Of a DNA stretch of 64,000 nucleotides, positions 62,779 to 64,000 are shown in pieces. The notes under the pieces are model-generated. The model saw nothing but the letters and a program-made list of their open reading frames with translations. It made no database searches and was not told where the DNA came from. Positions within the stretch are counted from its first letter, which is position 1. Every line of letters starts with the position of its first letter. The translations under genes and the position numbers were made by a program. The DNA lies in contig NZ_CP118108.1 of NCBI RefSeq assembly GCF_028747985.1, positions 4,221,501-4,285,500 on the forward strand, written 5' to 3'. The DNA is from Paenibacillus urinalis (lineage in GTDB: Bacteria; Bacillota; Bacilli; Paenibacillales; Paenibacillaceae).

Positions 62779-64000
62779 CTAATCCGAAGTACCTGCGAGA
62801 ACATCCATAACCTGCTGAAAAAGCGCTGTGGCTTTATGTTGAGAATGAACCGACTCATTTTTCACCAGAACGGCTACCGCGTACTTGGGATGATTTACGG
62901 GTCCATATCCGATAAACCACTGATTATTCTTCTCCACGCCATTGTGCAGCACCTGAGCCGTCCCGGATTTGCCGGCTAATGGCCAAATGGCCTGCTGCAA
63001 ACGGATGCCTGTCCCTTTCTCGACAACCTGCTCCATATAGGATCGCAGCTGTTTAGCGGTCGAGCTGTGAATCTGAATGGAAGAAGCTGCGAGCTTCCCA
63101 GATGGGATCAAGGACTGGTCTTTAATCTCAGCAAGGAGCTTGCCATCCGCATAATGAATCTCCGATACAAGCTTGGGGGAGAGCATCTGACCTCCATGGA
63201 GTACTGTAACGATCATATTAGCCGCCTGCAGCGGGGTAATCTTCACATCTCTTTGACCAATGGCCGTCTGGATCCGGATTCCTTCATCGTTCTGCTTCAA
63301 CATATCTGCCGTGTGAAAAACTTCTCCTGCGTCCTCGTGATCAAACATTCTAAAATCCTGCAGGCCCAGGTAATGCTCCCGATGATAGCCTACTTGCTGT
63401 CCAAGCCCCAGAGCATGGGCTGCTTGCAGAAGCTGGCTCGAGGTAAGCCTTGAAGCCACCTCTGCAAACGCAACGTTGCAGGACCCGGCAAAAGCTTCTT
63501 CAAATGTAATCGTACCATGCCCTTCTTTTTTCCAGCAGGCCAGACCATACTTACCATAATGACCTGAGCAATGAAATGTTTCTGTTGAGCTGACAGCCCC
63601 TTGCTCCAAAGCTGCGGCTGCTGTGACCAGCTTGAATATAGAACCGGGAACCGCCGCCATGGTAGCCTGATTGACCGAACTGCCGTCATCAAGGTGAATA
63701 TCTGTTGGATTATAAAAAGGACGCGATACCATTGCCCTTACCTCGGCATGATCCGCATCCAGTACAACGACTGCTCCTTCATTCACCTTGGCCTCAGTGG
63801 TCAGCTGTTCCAGCTTCTGCTGGAGGGACAAATCTATCGTCGTTTGAATATGGAGCGGATATTTGGGATTATGCGGTGCAATAAGACGTGGACCCATGCC
63901 TTCTACCGGCTTCTTGTGACTATCTACCATATTGGAGACAATCGTTGGACCAAGCCCCTTGAGCAAAGGTTCAAGACTTCTCTCTAAACCGGCTGCACCT
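62779..64000 (-). CDS. Class B penicillin-binding protein (5' part outside window)
   Basis: At least 407 residues; the frame is open to the window edge (an AAGLERSLEPLLKGL stretch precedes the first possible start), so the N-terminus is missing. Transpeptidase motifs are complete: PGSIFK (SxxK serine), SCN (SxN) and KSGTA (KTG box with Ser). The visible upstream part matches the end of a dimerisation domain. It cross-links peptidoglycan from outside the membrane; resembles PbpA/PbpI-type proteins used in cell shape or sporulation. Confidence 0.92.
   Translation of the reverse strand, partial: GAAGLERSLEPLLKGLGPTIVSNMVDSHKKPVEGMGPRLIAPHNPKYPLHIQTTIDLSLQQKLEQLTTEAKVNEGAVVVLDADHAEVRAMVSRPFYNPTDIHLDDGSSVNQATMAAVPGSIFKLVTAAAALEQGAVSSTETFHCSGHYGKYGLACWKKEGHGTITFEEAFAGSCNVAFAEVASRLTSSQLLQAAHALGLGQQVGYHREHYLGLQDFRMFDHEDAGEVFHTADMLKQNDEGIRIQTAIGQRDVKITPLQAANMIVTVLHGGQMLSPKLVSEIHYADGKLLAEIKDQSLIPSGKLAASSIQIHSSTAKQLRSYMEQVVEKGTGIRLQQAIWPLAGKSGTAQVLHNGVEKNNQWFIGYGPVNHPKYAVAVLVKNESVHSQHKATALFQQVMDVLAGTSD

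Overview
The window looks like a chromosomal segment of a low-GC Gram-positive spore-former, most likely Paenibacillus. This is an inference from gene content: two CUT1-type LplB/LplC sugar permeases, a glcT-ptsG-ptsH-ptsI cluster, gcvT-gcvPA-gcvPB behind a tandem glycine riboswitch, a flotillin/NfeD pair, an orphan Imm26-type immunity gene, AGGAGG ribosome sites throughout and B. subtilis-like promoters. I saw no rRNA, tRNA or CRISPR array, and no prophage. One complete IS3-family element is present.

Layout. 1-8236: a fructan/fructo-oligosaccharide operon on the minus strand (two permeases, a binding lipoprotein, a fructokinase-GH32 fusion, and a second GH32 protein cut by the window edge). 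A LacI-type regulator lies beside it, and three identical copies of its probable operator are visible. 8345-12765: orphan Imm26 gene, ctc (L25-type ribosomal/stress protein) and a type I pullulanase with a cre-overlapped promoter. 13168-20963: seven minus-strand genes encoding a ThiXYZ/SsuABC-like transporter, a creatininase-family amidohydrolase, an FAD-linked oxidase and two cytosine-deaminase-like amidohydrolases, probably an uptake-and-degradation route for an N-heterocycle. 21314-23884: thiMDE behind a TPP riboswitch.

23889-28136: plus-strand block. It starts with a roughly 490-nt leader holding a strong promoter, two short ORFs with ribosome sites, a long interrupted stem and two strong intrinsic terminators. 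The leader precedes a short MutS2 paralogue that keeps the ATPase and a KOW-like domain but lacks the Smr nuclease. MutS2 proteins are known to act on stalled ribosomes, and this leader architecture is the kind used by ribosome-targeting-antibiotic resistance genes. I regard it as the most interesting object in the window. Three small unrecognised or poorly known genes follow.

28230-35262: glycine cleavage (gcvH alone on minus; gcvT-PA-PB on plus behind a glycine riboswitch), then an IS3/IS150-type insertion sequence. 35263-46141: SecA2-like ATPase, GNAT acetyltransferase, ptsI-ptsH-ptsG-glcT with an attenuator leader on ptsG, flotillin and NfeD. 46142-46592: noncoding stretch with a 47-nt direct repeat. 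46593-57433: Fe-dependent alcohol dehydrogenase, galKET with a divergent AraC regulator, an aldo/keto reductase, sirtuin and HAD phosphatase, and Entner-Doudoroff lower-branch genes (kdgK, eda). 57712-64000: KGG-repeat stress protein, ilvD, polysaccharide deacetylase with an extra C-terminal domain, AI-2E-family transporter and a class B penicillin-binding protein cut by the window edge.

Together the genes show a saccharolytic organism: fructans, alpha-glucans, glucose, galactose and keto-deoxy-sugars are all handled here, mostly under CcpA/LacI/antiterminator-type control. Start codons were re-chosen for several genes where a Shine-Dalgarno sequence clearly favours an internal start. These are stated in the entries.
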